Shown: positions 25,386-34,480, counted from the stretch's first letter. The stretch is 64,000 bases of DNA from Selenomonadaceae bacterium (GCA_030523645.1 JAUNIB010000003.1:124001-188000), one strand, 5' to 3'. Translations and numbers: made by a program. The notes: generated by a model not told the origin, from the sequence alone.

Positions 25386-26765
25386 TTATTGCGCTTTCAG
25401 TTCTTTGAGAACAGGAATCCCGGCACACTTTTCGTGAAAGACCTGCCGATAGCGAACGCTGAGCATGAAGAACATGAGGACGAAGCTGACGCTGTAGGAG
25501 CTGTAGACCACCCGCATATCCCACCAGACCGGGAAGAGCGATTCGCACCAGAGCACACGGAACACGGCGTAGCAGACGAGAGTGCAAATCATCGGGAAGG
25601 TGGTATTGCCAAGTCCCTTCAGCAGTCCGAGGTAGACCTGATTGACCGAGTACAGCACATAGAGAGGCAGTACCCAGAGGATAGCAGTCACTGCGTTGTG
25701 CAGCGTTGCGGCATCCTCAGTAAAGCCAGACAGCAGCGGCTCGGCAAATGCGGTGAAGATAAGGCTCAGGGGAACAGTGACCAGCACAGCTACCCACATA
25801 CTGAGGCGCTTTGCTTCATGTATCCGTTCCCAGCGGCCGGCGCCATAGTTCTGCCCAACGAAGCCGGTGAGGGCAATGCCGTAAGCGAAGGAAGGATAAT
25901 AGAGGAAGCCCTCAAGCTTGGCGAATATGGTCATGCCGGCTGCCGCCGAGGCACCGAAAGCATTGATGCTTATCTGAATGATGAGCGAAGAAATGCTCAT
26001 GAAGAGCGCCTGCATCCCGGCAGGGATGGACATGGCGACGATATCATTCAAGTCTGCAAAGTTCAGCCGCAGACGCTGAAGAGTCAGCCGATAGTCGGGA
26101 TGAAGCGTACCCAGCTTGTGAATGATGAGTCCGCCGAGAAGCAGCTGAGAAATGACAGTCGCCGTGGCCGCTCCGGCCATCCCCCAGCCGAGACCGGCCA
26201 CGAAGAAAACATCCAGTACAAGATTGAGAATCGTGGAAGCGGTGAGGAGATAGAGCGCCGTCCGAGTATTGCCCAGAGCACGAAGCACGGCATTGCCGAT
26301 ATTGTAAATCAGCTGAGGTGTCAGGCCAAGAACAGCGATGGTCATGAACTGTACAGCTGCCGGTAATACATCTGCCGGACAATTCAACCATTTGAGCAAC
26401 TGTTCAGCCGACAACAGTCCGGCCGTGGTCAAAACCAGACCGGTAATAAGACCAAGTGCCACCACGGTACCGATGGCCGAGCGCACCTTGTCATAGCGAT
26501 ATGCGCCGAACTGCTGTGATATGATGACCGATATGCCGCTGGAAAAGCCGATGAAGAAATTGACAATGACCGAGAGGATGAGTCCGGCTATGCCTACCGA
26601 GGCAAGGCCCGTATCGCCTACGAAGCGGCCTACCACAAGGCAGTCGGTAATGTTGTATAGCATCTGCAGCAGCTGGCAGAGCAGCACCGGAAGCGTGAAG
26701 GCAAGCAATGTCTTACCTATCGGCCCGGTCTCCATGTGTACTTCTGTGGAAGAAACTTTCCGCAT
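25386..26765 (-). CDS. MATE-family multidrug/cation antiporter
   Basis: 459 residues, about 12 membrane helices in two homologous halves. The MATE start METGPIGKTLLAFTLPVLLCQLLQMLYN and the GxxxxG-rich first helices are typical. These proteins export drugs or metabolites against a Na+ or H+ gradient. It is transcribed away from the TetR-type regulator at 26967 across a 201-base spacer, so regulation by that protein is likely. Substrate unknown. Confidence 0.9.
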   Translation of the reverse strand: MRKVSSTEVHMETGPIGKTLLAFTLPVLLCQLLQMLYNITDCLVVGRFVGDTGLASVGIAGLILSVIVNFFIGFSSGISVIISQQFGAYRYDKVRSAIGTVVALGLITGLVLTTAGLLSAEQLLKWLNCPADVLPAAVQFMTIAVLGLTPQLIYNIGNAVLRALGNTRTALYLLTASTILNLVLDVFFVAGLGWGMAGAATATVISQLLLGGLIIHKLGTLHPDYRLTLQRLRLNFADLNDIVAMSIPAGMQALFMSISSLIIQISINAFGASAAAGMTIFAKLEGFLYYPSFAYGIALTGFVGQNYGAGRWERIHEAKRLSMWVAVLVTVPLSLIFTAFAEPLLSGFTEDAATLHNAVTAILWVLPLYVLYSVNQVYLGLLKGLGNTTFPMICTLVCYAVFRVLWCESLFPVWWDMRVVYSSYSVSFVLMFFMLSVRYRQVFHEKCAGIPVLKELKAQ

Positions 26766-26966
26766 AACATCGCCTCAATAAGATAATTCAGCATAGCGAT
26801 ACTGAACAGACTGTGCTATAATTAACAATACGTTTATATTAGTAAAAAATAACCCAAAATTATAGAGGCAAATCTTACCAAATGTCATTTACGGAACGAA
26901 AAAGCAAAATCAACCTTTAATGGACAATCGAAATATTTTGTACGATTTCTGACAAAGGAGAATGAA
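26766..26966. promoter_or_regulatory. Divergent promoter region MATE/TetR
   Basis: An AT-rich 201-base spacer. A TATAAT is at 26817-26822 on the plus strand preceded by TGC (extended -10). No convincing TetR operator palindrome could be singled out by eye. Confidence 0.4.
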
Positions 26967-27533
26967 ATGGACAAGAGGCAGCAAAAAACACGACGGGCAA
27001 TTTTTGCCGCTTTGGCTACACTACTGAAGCGGAAGGACTTCGAGAAAATAACGATACAGGAGCTGATAGATGAAGCGGAGGTCGGGCGCAGCACCTTTTA
27101 CTCTCACTTCGAGACGAAGGAAGAGCTGCTCCGCAGTATCTGCAGCGATCTGCTGGAGCATCTGGTGCACAGCTCCCACGACTGCTCCCACACCCACGGG
27201 CTGAAGAAGGAAGACGAGCATCCGCTGTCTGTCTTCTGTCACAGTCTGCAGCATCTGCAGGAGGATGACCACAGTGTACTGCGGCTATTGGCCTGCTCAT
27301 CCAATCGCATCTTTATCGGCTACTTCTCCAAGGCAGTAGAGGAAGTCGTCCGGTCTCAGCTTCCCGTCCAGGAGGCGGCTGCCCGCCGGAACATCCCAGC
27401 CGACTATCTGGTGCATCATCTCACCCGCAGCTATCTCGCACTGGTGGAGTGGTGGCTGCAGGAAGCTCCCGACCTTACGGCCCAGGAGCTCGACCGCTAT
27501 TTCCATGCGGTGACGGAGCCGCTGCTGGAGTAG
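26967..27533 (+). CDS. TetR-family transcriptional regulator
   Basis: 188 residues. The N-terminal helix-turn-helix is typical (AIFAALATLLKRKDFEKITIQ, then EAEVGRSTFYSHFETKEELL at about residues 32-53), followed by a ligand-binding helical domain. AAAGGAG precedes the ATG. As the divergent neighbour of the MATE exporter it most likely represses that gene and is relieved by a transported compound; that is inferred from arrangement. Confidence 0.9.
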   Translation: MDKRQQKTRRAIFAALATLLKRKDFEKITIQELIDEAEVGRSTFYSHFETKEELLRSICSDLLEHLVHSSHDCSHTHGLKKEDEHPLSVFCHSLQHLQEDDHSVLRLLACSSNRIFIGYFSKAVEEVVRSQLPVQEAAARRNIPADYLVHHLTRSYLALVEWWLQEAPDLTAQELDRYFHAVTEPLLE

Positions 27534-27642
27534 GTCCCTCTCTGCCGCAATAAGGCGTATACTTTATTCATAAGCTAACCTTATAGAAAAAAACCTCCTT
27601 TCCTGCTAGAATATAGTCGACCCAGTTTATAAGGAGGCCGCT

Positions 27643-28827
27643 ATGGACGAGATAAAAAAATTGTCGGCAGAGTATGCCGACTACATTCTTGATATAAGGC
27701 GACAGCTGCACCGTCATCCGGAGGCCAGCGGTCAGGAATTCGAGACCACGAAGTTCATCTGTCAGGAGCTGGAGAAGCTGGGCATCTCCCACACCGTCGG
27801 CTACAAGAGCGTCGGCGTCGTCGCTGTCATCAGGGGCAATCTTCCCGATGATGAAAATAAGGCAATCGCTCTCCGGGCAGACATTGATGCCCTGCCGGTG
27901 ACGGAGGCCAACGATGTCCCATACCGCTCGGAAATCAAGGGCATGATGCACGCCTGCGGCCATGACGGCCACACCGCCATCCTGCTGGGAGCGGCAAAAA
28001 TCCTCACCGCCCTCAGGGATAAATTCTCCGGCACCGTCTACCTCATCTTCCAACCCTCGGAGGAAAACGGTCAGGGTGCAAAATATATGATGAAGCAGGG
28101 CGACTGGTACGAAAAAGTCAGCCGCGTCTTCGGCGCTCATCTCTGGATGGATGTCCCCGCCGGGAAGATTTCGCTGGAGGACGGTCCCCGGATGGCCGCC
28201 GGTGATATTTTCTCCATCCGTGTTCACGGCCGGGGCGGTCACGGAGCCCAGCCGGAAAAGACGATAGATGCCGTCGTGGTGGCCTCAGCTCTGGTGATGA
28301 ATCTCCAGACTATCGTTTCCCGGCGCTGCAGTCCCCTTGACAGTGCCGTGGTGACCATCGGCAGTCTGAAGGCAGGAGACACCTACAATGTCATTGCCGG
28401 TGAGGCCGAGCTGCAGGGTGCTGTCCGCTATTTCAATCTGGAGCGGGGGGACGAAATCAGGAAGCTCATCGAGGAGACTGCCGCCCATACAGCTGCCATC
28501 TACGGTGCTTATGTGGATGTCGATTATTCTCAGCGTATCCCCTCTGTCGTGAGGAATGACCCTGCCTGCTCCGACTCCGCCCGAAAGTCTGTGACCAAGG
28601 TGCTGGGGGCCGATGTGCTGACCAGCGTGTCCTCGTCCATGATTGGAGAGGATTTCTCCTACTATCTGGATGGTAAGCCGGGCTGCTTCGCCTTCATCGG
28701 CATAAGAAATCCGGAGAAGGGGCTGGTATATCCCCATCACAATTCTCAGTTCAATATAGACGAGGATGTGCTGGCAGGCGGTGCCGCAGTCTATGCACAG
28801 GTGGCAGTCGACTGGCTGGCAGAATAA
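27643..28827 (+). CDS. M20-family amidohydrolase (hippurate/N-acyl amino acid hydrolase type)
   Basis: 394 residues of the M20D group. Metal-binding HACGHDGH is at about 104-111, with EENGQGA and the AHLW segment. The lid (dimerisation) domain follows GDIFSIRVHGRGGHGAQP. These cytosolic enzymes remove acyl groups from amino acids such as hippurate, N-acetyl-amino acids or acetyl-diaminopimelate; the exact substrate cannot be told. TAAGGAGG supplies the ribosome site. Monocistronic in appearance. Confidence 0.9.
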   Translation: MDEIKKLSAEYADYILDIRRQLHRHPEASGQEFETTKFICQELEKLGISHTVGYKSVGVVAVIRGNLPDDENKAIALRADIDALPVTEANDVPYRSEIKGMMHACGHDGHTAILLGAAKILTALRDKFSGTVYLIFQPSEENGQGAKYMMKQGDWYEKVSRVFGAHLWMDVPAGKISLEDGPRMAAGDIFSIRVHGRGGHGAQPEKTIDAVVVASALVMNLQTIVSRRCSPLDSAVVTIGSLKAGDTYNVIAGEAELQGAVRYFNLERGDEIRKLIEETAAHTAAIYGAYVDVDYSQRIPSVVRNDPACSDSARKSVTKVLGADVLTSVSSSMIGEDFSYYLDGKPGCFAFIGIRNPEKGLVYPHHNSQFNIDEDVLAGGAAVYAQVAVDWLAE

Positions 28828-28833
28828 AATTAA

Positions 28834-29029
28834 CCTCATCCGTTAGCCTTCGGCTGCCACCTTCCCCAGAGGGGAAGGTCTGTACCCTCCCCTTTGGGTG
28901 TGCATGAGCACTTAATGAGCTTGCGAATTTAGTGCGAGCCATGCAAACTGCTTAGTGACATCCGAGCATAGCGATGGATGAACTTAGCATGTTTGTAGAG
29001 GGGGGACCGGCGAAGCCGGTGGGTGAGGT
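28834..29029. repeat. Family B repeat, copy B1, split by family E
   Basis: Bounded by CCTCATCCG and GGTGAGG. It contains CACCTTCCCCAGAGGGGAAGG, then CCCTCCCCTTTGGG, then E3, then GAGGGGGGACCGGCGAAGCCGG. Without E3 it would match the 99-base B3. Confidence 0.8.
28899..28997 (+). mobile_element. Family E two-arm hairpin element, copy E3
   Basis: 99 bases, plus orientation, near-identical to E1. It is inserted after TGGG in the CCCTCCCC/GGGGAGGG stem of repeat B1. It shows that the E target is the G-rich stem and not family A itself. Confidence 0.75.
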
Positions 29030-29046
29030 CATCTTCACAACACAAA

Positions 29047-29095
29047 ACAGCGTCACTGCCGGCACATAGCCGGCAATGACGCTGTTGCTTTTTAT
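29047..29095 (-). terminator. Terminator hairpin after metQ
   Basis: An 18-base stem with one mismatch (AACAGCGTCA…TGCCGGC) and a five-base loop; T-rich on both sides. It lies directly after the metQ stop. Confidence 0.75.
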
Positions 29096-29104
29096 TCTTC
29101 TCTT

Positions 29105-29926
29105 TTACCAGGTCGGGAATGCGGAGCCGCCGAAGTGTTCGTTGACGAACTTCTTTATCTCCGGGGAGTGATATGCCTCGATGAGCTTCTTAACACGCGG
29201 GTCATCCTTCATATTCTCGCGAGTAACGAGGATGTTGGCATACGGGGAGTTGCTGTCCTCGCGAGCCAGAGCGTCCTTCGCCGGAACGAGACCGGCAGAC
29301 ATTGCGTAGTTGCAGTTGATGGCAGCGATAGTGACATCATCGAGGGTACGGGGAATCTGTGCCGCCTCGCTCTCGATGATTTTCAGATTTTTCTTGTTCT
29401 CAACGATGTCGGCCGGAGTAGCCTTGATACCGAGGCCGTCCTTCAGCTTGATGAGGCCCACCTTCTCCAGCAGTACGAGGGCGCGGCCTCCGTTGGTGGG
29501 GTCATTGGGGAGAGTGATGACGGCGTTGTCGCCTACATCCTTGATGTCCTTGATTTTCTTGGAGTAGATACCGATGGGGAAAATCATGGTCTTTGCCACA
29601 GACACCAGCTTGTAGCCGCGATCCTTCACCACATTGTCAAGGTACGGCTGATGCTGGAAGCTGTTCACATCAATTTCGCCGTCGGCCAAAGCGGAGTTGG
29701 GGGTTACATAATCGCTGAACTCGATAACCTGTATCTTCAGGCCCTTCTTCTCAGCAATCTTCTTGACCTCGTCCATTACCTCGGCGTGGGGGCCGGGGGT
29801 AACGCCCACCTTCAGGGGAGCGTCATTCTTCGCTGCCTTCTTTTCACCGTCGCCGCCGCAGCCGGCAAGGGCCAGCATGCTGAGGACAGCCGCCATCAGC
29901 AGAGAGAACTTCAGAAACTTTTTCAT
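29105..29926 (-). CDS. metQ: MetQ-type D/L-methionine-binding lipoprotein
   Basis: A 273-residue NlpA/MetQ-family solute-binding lipoprotein. The lipobox LALAGC places the lipidated cysteine at C23. The family core ITLPNDPTNGGRAL and the C-terminal region (VKKLIEAYHSPEIKKFV) are clear. It delivers methionine to a MetNI ABC transporter, but no metN or metI is in the window, so it is an orphan binding protein or serves a distant permease. GGAG lies eight bases before the ATG. It is 83 bases downstream of lrgB. Confidence 0.92.
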   Translation of the reverse strand: MKKFLKFSLLMAAVLSMLALAGCGGDGEKKAAKNDAPLKVGVTPGPHAEVMDEVKKIAEKKGLKIQVIEFSDYVTPNSALADGEIDVNSFQHQPYLDNVVKDRGYKLVSVAKTMIFPIGIYSKKIKDIKDVGDNAVITLPNDPTNGGRALVLLEKVGLIKLKDGLGIKATPADIVENKKNLKIIESEAAQIPRTLDDVTIAAINCNYAMSAGLVPAKDALAREDSNSPYANILVTRENMKDDPRVKKLIEAYHSPEIKKFVNEHFGGSAFPTW

Positions 29927-30009
29927 CTAAACATCTCCAAACTTGATTGTAATATGACGAGCATTATAGCACCATCTATACGAACGGTCAATTTATAAAA
30001 TCTGCACCG

Positions 30010-30711
30010 TCACAACAGTGTCGCGAATATTGGTGCCAGCGCCACTGTCATGAGACCGGCGAGAGCGAGAGCCAGTCCGCCCATCGCGCCCTCGGTCATA
30101 CCGAACTGGAGAGCCCGGACTGTTCCGATAGCGTGAGAAGCATTGCCCAGAGCCAGTCCCCTCGCCACCGGCTCTTTTATCCCGAAGATGTCAAAGACCT
30201 TCCCCGCTACCATAAAGCCGAGGTTTCCGGCCACTACGATACAGGCTACGGTCAGGGTCACATAGCCGCCCAGTTCCTCGCTGATACCCATGCCGATAGG
30301 AGTCGTGACCGACTTGGGCATGATGGTCACATAATGCTCATGGGTCAGTCCGAATACCTTGCACATAAGCAGTATGCTCACAAGGTTCACTATGGTACCG
30401 GCAAAAACCGACACCAGAATTGCCCGCAGATTTTCCACCAGCAATGACAGCTTCTCATAGAGAGGAATCGCCATGCAGACAGTGGCCGGTGTCAGGAAAT
30501 AGGTAATGATGTCCGAGCTTTTTTTATAGGCTTCGTAATCAACATCGAAAAATTTTAGGAAGGCAATAACCAGCAGGAGCGCAATAATCACCGGATTGGC
30601 AATTGCGTTCTGCAGCTTTTGGTGAACCCAGGTACCAATGATGAATGCCACAATCGTCAAAACTGCCCCGGCATACGCTGCATGGACAAAAATATCCTGC
30701 ATACTAATCAT
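30010..30711 (-). CDS. lrgB: LrgB/CidB-family membrane protein
   Basis: A 233-residue membrane protein with about six to eight helices and the family motif region TTPIGMGISEELGG…LTVACIVVAGNLG plus GLALGNASHAIGTVRA near the end. Its start overlaps lrgA by ATGA (30708-30711). LrgAB proteins act in murein hydrolase control or, in other bacteria, as pyruvate/glycolate transporters; which applies here is unknown. Confidence 0.92.
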   Translation of the reverse strand: MISMQDIFVHAAYAGAVLTIVAFIIGTWVHQKLQNAIANPVIIALLLVIAFLKFFDVDYEAYKKSSDIITYFLTPATVCMAIPLYEKLSLLVENLRAILVSVFAGTIVNLVSILLMCKVFGLTHEHYVTIMPKSVTTPIGMGISEELGGYVTLTVACIVVAGNLGFMVAGKVFDIFGIKEPVARGLALGNASHAIGTVRALQFGMTEGAMGGLALALAGLMTVALAPIFATLL

Positions 30712-31061
30712 CTATGCTCCCTCCTTCGGATGAGCCACTGAGCTACCAGACCGGTGACCACCATGACTCCTACGGTCGTAATCAGTACGACAACGAAGTA
30801 GGGAACCAGCACCTCACTGAGAATGCTCCATGTCTTCAGCAGTCCGACGCTGGGTGCGATAAACATCACTATCATTATCTCAATCATGTAGTGACCGGTG
30901 TGTGCCACCTGCCCCAGCTTAACTATGCCAAAGACCAATGCTAAGAACAGCAGCAGCAGTCCGTATATACCGGCAGGAACCGGCAGAGGAATGAGCAGCT
31001 TCACGATTTCCCCCAGCAGGGAGAAGCCTAGTATGACTACCAGTTCCGTCATGTATTTCAT
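30708..31061 (-). CDS. lrgA: LrgA/CidA-family holin-like protein
   Basis: 117 residues, four membrane helices, with the family hallmark LLIPLPVPAGIYGLLLLF. The start at 31061 (ATG, MKYMTEL) is chosen because AGAGGA lies eight bases upstream; the frame opens at a TTG 18 bases earlier. It is translationally coupled with lrgB. Confidence 0.9.
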   Translation of the reverse strand: MKYMTELVVILGFSLLGEIVKLLIPLPVPAGIYGLLLLFLALVFGIVKLGQVAHTGHYMIEIMIVMFIAPSVGLLKTWSILSEVLVPYFVVVLITTVGVMVVTGLVAQWLIRRREHR

Positions 31062-31121
31062 TTCTACATCCTCTTTCAAATAAAACTATCAAATATTATA
31101 CAGTAGTTGTCAAATATCAGG

Positions 31122-31158
31122 AACAAAAAGGCCGGTTGGTATTGTCCGACGACCGGCC
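31122..31158 (-). terminator. Terminator upstream of lrgA
   Basis: GGCCGGT and ACCGGCC arms, followed on the minus strand by TTTTTG. It is the second of two tandem terminators after the esterase gene. Confidence 0.75.
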
Positions 31159-31171
31159 AATTATATCCCCA

Positions 31172-31214
31172 CAAAAAGAAAAAACTGTGAAAAATGATTT
31201 CTCATCCTTCACAG
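31172..31214 (-). terminator. Terminator after the esterase gene (CTGTGAA family)
   Basis: CTGTGAA and TTCACAG arms, followed on the minus strand by six T. One of four hairpins in the window built on the CTGTGAAAAA…TTTTTCACAG stem. Confidence 0.8.
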
Positions 31215-31223
31215 CCATATATT

Positions 31224-31898
31224 TTACTCTCTCACTACTGCCCTGATGGTATCAGCCAGCCGGCTGGCGGCATTGGTGAAGTGTCCTCCTTCGGTCATAA
31301 CCAGATTGCTGGTCACGCCCTTCTGCTGCATCAGCGTTCTCGCCTCAGCAGTTGCCTCACCGATTCGAGCCAGGCGGGGATTTCTTGCCTTCGCTTCTTT
31401 TCTGCCCAATGCCATGTGTATCCGTCGGAGAGATGATGCAGGCTCCTTCGTCTTCAGATAGTCAAGGAAACCCTCATACCAGAGAGAAGCCGAAGCAACA
31501 GCCACCCGCTCAAAGAGGCCGGACTCCCATCCGGCATATACGCCCCACAGTCCCGCAAGGGAATATCCGGAAATAATCCGGCAGCACGGCTTAATGACTA
31601 CCATCTGCTCTGCTTTGGGGATTATTTTCTTCCAGTAGGCGCGGATGAGGTCACGCCCCTTGCCGCCGAACTGCGGGCCCTTACTGCTCAGTCCCGGCTC
31701 CGGCCACGGGGTCAGCGCATCTTCCCACACACCCGGGTCGACCACCGCCACATTCAGCGGCAGATTGTCGAGCAGGGCTGCCACCCCATCGCCGGATTCT
31801 ATATTGTCGTTGATAAAAACCAGCGGCAATGCTCCGCCGACGGCCGACAGGTGCAGGCGCATAGCGTAACCGTCCACCATTACATCTATACTCTTCAT
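31224..31898 (-). CDS. Putative alpha/beta-hydrolase esterase
   Basis: 224 residues from the ATG at 31898, chosen for GGAG six bases upstream; the open frame is ten codons longer. The nucleophile elbow GYSLAG and a late TEGGHFTNA histidine suggest a serine hydrolase of the esterase-D/enterobactin-esterase-like group. No signal peptide. The substrate is unknown. It appears monocistronic, with tandem terminators downstream. Confidence 0.75.
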   Translation of the reverse strand: MKSIDVMVDGYAMRLHLSAVGGALPLVFINDNIESGDGVAALLDNLPLNVAVVDPGVWEDALTPWPEPGLSSKGPQFGGKGRDLIRAYWKKIIPKAEQMVVIKPCCRIISGYSLAGLWGVYAGWESGLFERVAVASASLWYEGFLDYLKTKEPASSLRRIHMALGRKEAKARNPRLARIGEATAEARTLMQQKGVTSNLVMTEGGHFTNAASRLADTIRAVVRE

Positions 31899-32013
31899 GC
31901 AATTCTCCGTATCAGTCACAGCAATCAAATCTTAGCCTTATAACAACATATTATACACAAAATCTGACAGTTCACAACAGGAAAACCATGAGCGGGAAAA
32001 ATATACATAGAGA

Positions 32014-32051
32014 AAGGCTGTGAAAAACGATTGCTCATTTTTCACAGCCTT
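32014..32051 (-). terminator. Terminator after the decarboxylase gene (CTGTGAA family)
   Basis: A 14-base perfect stem (AAGGCTGTGAAAAA) with a ten-base loop, then TTTCT on the minus strand. Confidence 0.8.
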
Positions 32052-32063
32052 GTTTATACATTA

Positions 32064-33239
32064 TCAGGCGTTAGCCACTGCCGATTGGTCTTCTTCCTCG
32101 AATGCCTGAGATATTTCTTCATCCTCCCAGATGTAGGTGGGAGCTATCTCGAAGCCGTTGAAGTCGGTGGCACTGGCCACGGAGTACGCTCCGCAGTCCG
32201 GCACCAGCACCGCATCGCCAATCTCCATCCGGGGCATCATCACATCACGCGCCACGAAGTCGATGGAGTCACAGCTGGGGCCAAGGAGAGTGCAGAGCTC
32301 ACGCTCTCCCTTCTTGTAGCTGTGAATAGCGAAATGCCAATGGTCATACATATGAGCCGAGAAAGAGCCGTACAGGCCTTCATCGAGAACGTACCAGTGC
32401 TGACCGTTCCGCTCCTTCGTGCCGATAACGGAGGTGACGAGATTCACCGCGGTACCGCACATGAAGCGGCCGGGCTCAGCCCACAGCTCCGTATCCGGGA
32501 ACAGTCTGTCCAGCTGACGATTAATCTGATCTGCCATACGGGCTACATCGATAGCCAGCCCGTTGGCATCAGGCACCGGCAGACCGCCGCCGATGTCCAG
32601 CATATAGAGGTGCATTCCCATCTCCTCAGCCTCGTCAAAGAGACGACGGCAGATGAGGAGTGCCTCCTCATGACCCGAGGCCCCCAGCGACTGACTGCCT
32701 ACATGGAAGGCAATACCGGCCGGGGTGAGTCCCTTCTCCTTTGCCTTCTTCAGCAGGTCGAGCGCCTCCTCCGGCGCACAGCCGAATTTGGCATTCAGGT
32801 CTACGAGAGCCCTTTTATTTACTACGCGGATGCGCACCAGCACTTCGCCGCCGGGCACAGCCTGCGCCATTTTATCAATTTCGGAAACATCATCAAAGGT
32901 AAAGCGATTGACACCCAGCTGCCTTGCAGTCTGCAGTCCGGCAGGAGTCTTAACAGGATTCGCATATATCATCCGGCTGCCGTCAATATTGAGCGACGCC
33001 AGCTGCTTCATCTCTCCCCCGGATGCAACATCAAAGGATGCACCGAGACCGGCAAGGGTCGTAATAATTTTTTCGGTGGGATTTGCCTTCATAGCGTAAA
33101 AGACATTTACGCGGGGCAAATGCTCCTTGAAGAATTGATAATTCTCTGCCACCTTGTCCACGGACGCCACCAAAAAGGGCGTCGGATATTTCGCCGTGAG
33201 TTCCTCTACGGCGTTTTTGCTGAGTCGAAAGCTCCTCAT
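32064..33239 (-). CDS. ldc: Lysine/ornithine decarboxylase (alanine-racemase-fold, PLP)
   Basis: 391 residues of the fold-III ornithine/diaminopimelate decarboxylase family. Internal aldimine K51 lies in FYAMKANP, and HVGSQ is at 179-183. The glycine loop GGG is at 217-219, EPGR at 255-258, and C323 in GPSCDSID, donated across the dimer, is the catalytic cysteine. From memory of work on Selenomonas ruminantium LDC, V46, P54 and S322 help accept lysine; the residues at these numbers here are also V, P and S. Cadaverine or putrescine attached to peptidoglycan is an envelope feature of some Negativicutes. Substrate choice remains an inference. Confidence 0.85.
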   Translation of the reverse strand: MRSFRLSKNAVEELTAKYPTPFLVASVDKVAENYQFFKEHLPRVNVFYAMKANPTEKIITTLAGLGASFDVASGGEMKQLASLNIDGSRMIYANPVKTPAGLQTARQLGVNRFTFDDVSEIDKMAQAVPGGEVLVRIRVVNKRALVDLNAKFGCAPEEALDLLKKAKEKGLTPAGIAFHVGSQSLGASGHEEALLICRRLFDEAEEMGMHLYMLDIGGGLPVPDANGLAIDVARMADQINRQLDRLFPDTELWAEPGRFMCGTAVNLVTSVIGTKERNGQHWYVLDEGLYGSFSAHMYDHWHFAIHSYKKGERELCTLLGPSCDSIDFVARDVMMPRMEIGDAVLVPDCGAYSVASATDFNGFEIAPTYIWEDEEISQAFEEEDQSAVANA

Positions 33240-33274
33240 AACACTCTCCCATTCCGTATACCTAGTGAAGCACC

Positions 33275-33289
33275 ATGTCCGGCGGACAT
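33275..33289. promoter_or_regulatory. ATGTCCG palindrome in the ldc leader
   Basis: ATGTCCG and CGGACAT separated by one base, located between the ldc promoter and start codon. A possible operator or RNA hairpin. Confidence 0.35.
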
Positions 33290-33357
33290 TGCTTCCTTAC
33301 GGCTTTTTTGTACGCCCCGATTCTCCTCCGAGGCTGCACTTTATAACTGCGGTAATA

Positions 33358-33386
33358 ATAATACAGTAGGGGGCAGAACGCAACAA
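33358..33386 (-). promoter_or_regulatory. Sigma-70-type promoter of ldc
   Basis: On the minus strand TTGTTG (33386-33381), a 17-base spacer, then TATTAT (33363-33358). It gives a leader of about 110 bases before the ldc ATG. Confidence 0.65.
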
Positions 33387-33433
33387 TTATTTTCTCCTTC
33401 GGAAAAAATAGGACAAAGGTGTCCAAACAAAGA

Positions 33434-33472
33434 AAGACCGTGAAAAAATGAACGCTCACTTTTCACAGTCTT
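33434..33472 (-). terminator. Terminator after the secreted-protein gene (CTGTGAA family)
   Basis: AAGACCGTGAAAA and TTTTCACAGTCTT arms with one G-T change, followed by TTTC on the minus strand. Confidence 0.75.
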
Positions 33473-33505
33473 TTCCTTAATATATCTTTTGCGGATACCC
33501 AGCCA

Positions 33506-34471
33506 TTATTTTTTATTTGCTGCCGACTTGGGCGGCATATCGGTACGATAGCGGTTCAGCCAGTAGGTATATCCCTTGCTGTAGGCTCTGAGGCGGGTCA
33601 GTCCCTTCTCAGCCTGACTGCCCTTCTTTATCTCCGAGTATGTATCATTCATACCGCCGGTTACTTCCTTCCAGCCGTCCTTCGTATCCCAGCTGCGGCA
33701 GGCGAGAGTCTTCTGAGTTCCCTGGGGGAGATTGACAGTCTTCTTGGAGAACTTAACCTCGATGATATTGCCGGCGGCGTCCTTTGTCTCGCTCCACTCC
33801 CAGTAGATAATATTGTCGCCTCTCAGCCGCATGGTGGTGGTGTCGGCAATGACCTCGGTACTGCTCTTGTCCGGCATGGTGGCCGACCAGAGGGTAATCC
33901 AGCGGTCCTCGGCCTTCTGTCTTGCTACCTCACCGTGACGGAATATGTGGTCAACCAGCACCGCATAGAAGTCCTCGTCAAAAGCCTGCGAATTTATTTC
34001 CTTCACCGTGCGCGGCTCGTATATCTTCTGCCAGATAGAGGTACCGTTCTTGTCGTAGAAGTTCTCCTGAACATACTCTATGGTCCGCTCCTGCGGGCAA
34101 ATCTCCACCAGCGAAAGGGTATAGGAAAGCTGGGAGGGGTCGGGAATCTGCGCGTTTATCTCGTAGTTGTCGATGGTTTCCTTTGCTCCGGCGGGGGAGA
34201 AAAGGGTCTTCAGCCAGGCGCTGATACGGGTAGCCACACCGTTGGACTGAGCCACAATCTTCACATTGGCCGGGGAGAAGAATTTTCCGTACTTCTCATC
34301 AGAGGAGATCCAGCTCCAGCCGGCACCGGCGTTCTTGCCAACCATTCCGGTCTCCTGTGTCTGTGCTGCGGCTGCTGCCTGTCCTATGAAGCTGTCCGAA
34401 ACGAAGGCGGTAGTCGTAACTGCCGCAGTAAGGACAAGTCCGGCAAACAATTTCTTTGCTGTATTGTTCAT
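33506..34471 (-). CDS. Secreted protein of unknown function, surface-adhesin-E-like
   Basis: 321 residues with a clear signal peptide (hydrophobic about 8-24, Ala-rich cut near AAAAA-QTQE). The mature part has two related-looking halves, each starting with a W-rich strand (GWSWISSD at about 50; DRWITLWSAT at about 190) and continuing with a YDKNG-type strand and ACRSWDTKDG. This vaguely resembles the surface-adhesin protein E domain found in bacterial exported proteins; the match is by eye only. It is last in a row with tcdA (nine bases apart), so probably cotranscribed. No enzyme motif seen. Confidence 0.7.
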   Translation of the reverse strand: MNNTAKKLFAGLVLTAAVTTTAFVSDSFIGQAAAAAQTQETGMVGKNAGAGWSWISSDEKYGKFFSPANVKIVAQSNGVATRISAWLKTLFSPAGAKETIDNYEINAQIPDPSQLSYTLSLVEICPQERTIEYVQENFYDKNGTSIWQKIYEPRTVKEINSQAFDEDFYAVLVDHIFRHGEVARQKAEDRWITLWSATMPDKSSTEVIADTTTMRLRGDNIIYWEWSETKDAAGNIIEVKFSKKTVNLPQGTQKTLACRSWDTKDGWKEVTGGMNDTYSEIKKGSQAEKGLTRLRAYSKGYTYWLNRYRTDMPPKSAANKK

Positions 34472-34480
34472 AACCTTCTC

